Shown here: one piece after another, positions 49,799 to 50,438 of the stretch
Numbering within the stretch: position 1 is the first letter of the stretch
How the letters are laid out: each line of letters starts with the position of its first letter
Source of the DNA: Gemmatimonadaceae bacterium
GTDB taxonomy: Bacteria > Gemmatimonadota > Gemmatimonadetes > Gemmatimonadales > Gemmatimonadaceae
NCBI GenBank assembly: GCA_025362035.1
Contig: JANYIN010000053.1
Coordinates: 1-50,438, forward strand
Direction of reading: 5' to 3'
Length of the DNA: 50,438 bases
The notes under the pieces: model-generated
Database searches by the model: none
What the model saw: the letters and a program-made list of their open reading frames with translations, nothing else
What the model was told of the DNA's origin: nothing
Program-made: the position numbers and the translations under genes

Positions 49799-50438
49799 AT
49801 GCTGCGCATTGCACTTCCCAACAAGGGCAGACTCTCCGAAGAGGCGCGCGAGTTGTTTACGGACGCTGGACTGGAAATCCGAGCCGCTGGACCTCGGGCC
49901 CTTACCGCCTCACTCGGCAGCGAATTTCAAGCCCTTTTCGTCCGCGCTCAGGATATCCCCGAGTTCGTGGCGGATGGCGCTGCCGATGCCGGCGTCACAG
50001 GCTTCGATCTTATCCGGGAATCCGGCCGACATCTCAAGGAGCTTGCCGATCTCGGATTTGGCGCGTGTCGTCTGGCCGTCGCCGCGAAGGACGACAGTGG
50101 CGTCCAATCACTCGACGACATCCGAACTGGCGCGCGCGTGGCGACGGTATTTCCGCGCATCACAAAGTGGTTCTTTGACCTTCGCGGGCAAGTTGTCGAA
50201 GTCGTGCCGATCTCAGGCGCAGCGGAAATTGCACCGCACATCGGTATCGCGGACGTGATCGTGGATCTCGTATCCACCGGATCGACGCTACGGGTAAATG
50301 GCCTGCGGGAGATTGCGACGGTCCTGGAATCCACCTGCCGGCTGATCTCCACACCAACCGCCCGGTCTGATCCTACTCAGGCTCGCACGCTGGATGAACT
50401 GGTGGCGGCCTTGGGCAGCGTCATCGCCGCGCGCGGCA
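49799..50438 (+). CDS. hisG: ATP phosphoribosyltransferase (cut by window end)
   Basis: The frame is open from ATG 49799 to the end of the window (213 codons). It begins LRIALPNKGRLSEEARELF and carries AGVTGFDLIRESG, FGACRLAVA and DVIVDLVSTGSTLRVNGL, the HisG phosphoribosyl-diphosphate region. It catalyses the first step of histidine synthesis. The VFPRITKWFF segment and the sequence approaching residue 213 suggest the short (HisZ-dependent) or long form cannot yet be told apart. It stands directly behind the his leader and attenuator. Confidence 0.93.
   Translation, partial: MLRIALPNKGRLSEEARELFTDAGLEIRAAGPRALTASLGSEFQALFVRAQDIPEFVADGAADAGVTGFDLIRESGRHLKELADLGFGACRLAVAAKDDSGVQSLDDIRTGARVATVFPRITKWFFDLRGQVVEVVPISGAAEIAPHIGIADVIVDLVSTGSTLRVNGLREIATVLESTCRLISTPTARSDPTQARTLDELVAALGSVIAARG

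Overview
The window is a high-GC, densely packed bacterial chromosome segment. The gene set (ArgA as a short GNAT enzyme, an RPA-type replication initiator homologue, several TolB/PD40, M28 and PafA-like secreted proteins, small zinc-ribbon proteins, few ATG-proximal Shine-Dalgarno sites) and protein style fit Gemmatimonadota (Gemmatimonas-like). That assignment is inference from gene content; there is no rRNA in the window to confirm it. No tRNA, rRNA, CRISPR array, insertion sequence or prophage was recognised.

Layout. 1-1.9 kb: end of a sigma-54 activator, a lone receiver protein and a MerR-type regulator. 1.9-7.9 kb: cardiolipin-synthase-like PLD protein (minus), SDR oxidoreductase, RPA-type initiator homologue, S41 C-terminal protease and a TolB-like lipoprotein. 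7.9-12.9 kb: a compact thrA-thrB-thrC operon (minus) preceded by a threonine-rich leader peptide and an intrinsic terminator. 12.9-17 kb: MBL hydrolase, UBP zinc finger coupled to a cNMP/Grx/TrxR-like fusion flavoprotein, and an aldo/keto reductase. 17.2-20.2 kb: desaturase, YggX-like protein, GH3 lipoprotein. 20.3-24 kb: NrtR-like regulator, small proteins, a CspA-like protein and a histone-H1-like lysine-rich protein. 24-32 kb (minus): alpha/beta hydrolase, MoeB-rhodanese, Crp/Fnr regulator, M28 peptidase, MarC, Smr-like protein and PafA-like phosphatase. 32.1-39 kb: the arginine locus, argC-argB-argD-argA (minus) diverging from argR-argG-argH (plus), with TGCAT-type palindromes at both promoters. 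39-50.4 kb: DUF411 protein, diguanylate cyclase, a gene-poor stretch with an octamer tandem repeat, a small regulator behind a large inverted repeat, a second Csp, ispG, a ppGpp-hydrolase-like HD protein, a frameshifted YdeI-family gene, a degenerate Wzc-like protein, a cupredoxin lipoprotein and the start of hisG.

The strongest regulatory signal is that two unrelated amino-acid operons (thr and his) both carry a short leader ORF rich in codons for the cognate amino acid, followed by an intrinsic terminator just before the first structural gene. This is the architecture of ribosome-mediated attenuation, here in what looks like a non-proteobacterial lineage. Arginine synthesis instead appears to be controlled by ArgR, encoded inside its own divergent locus.
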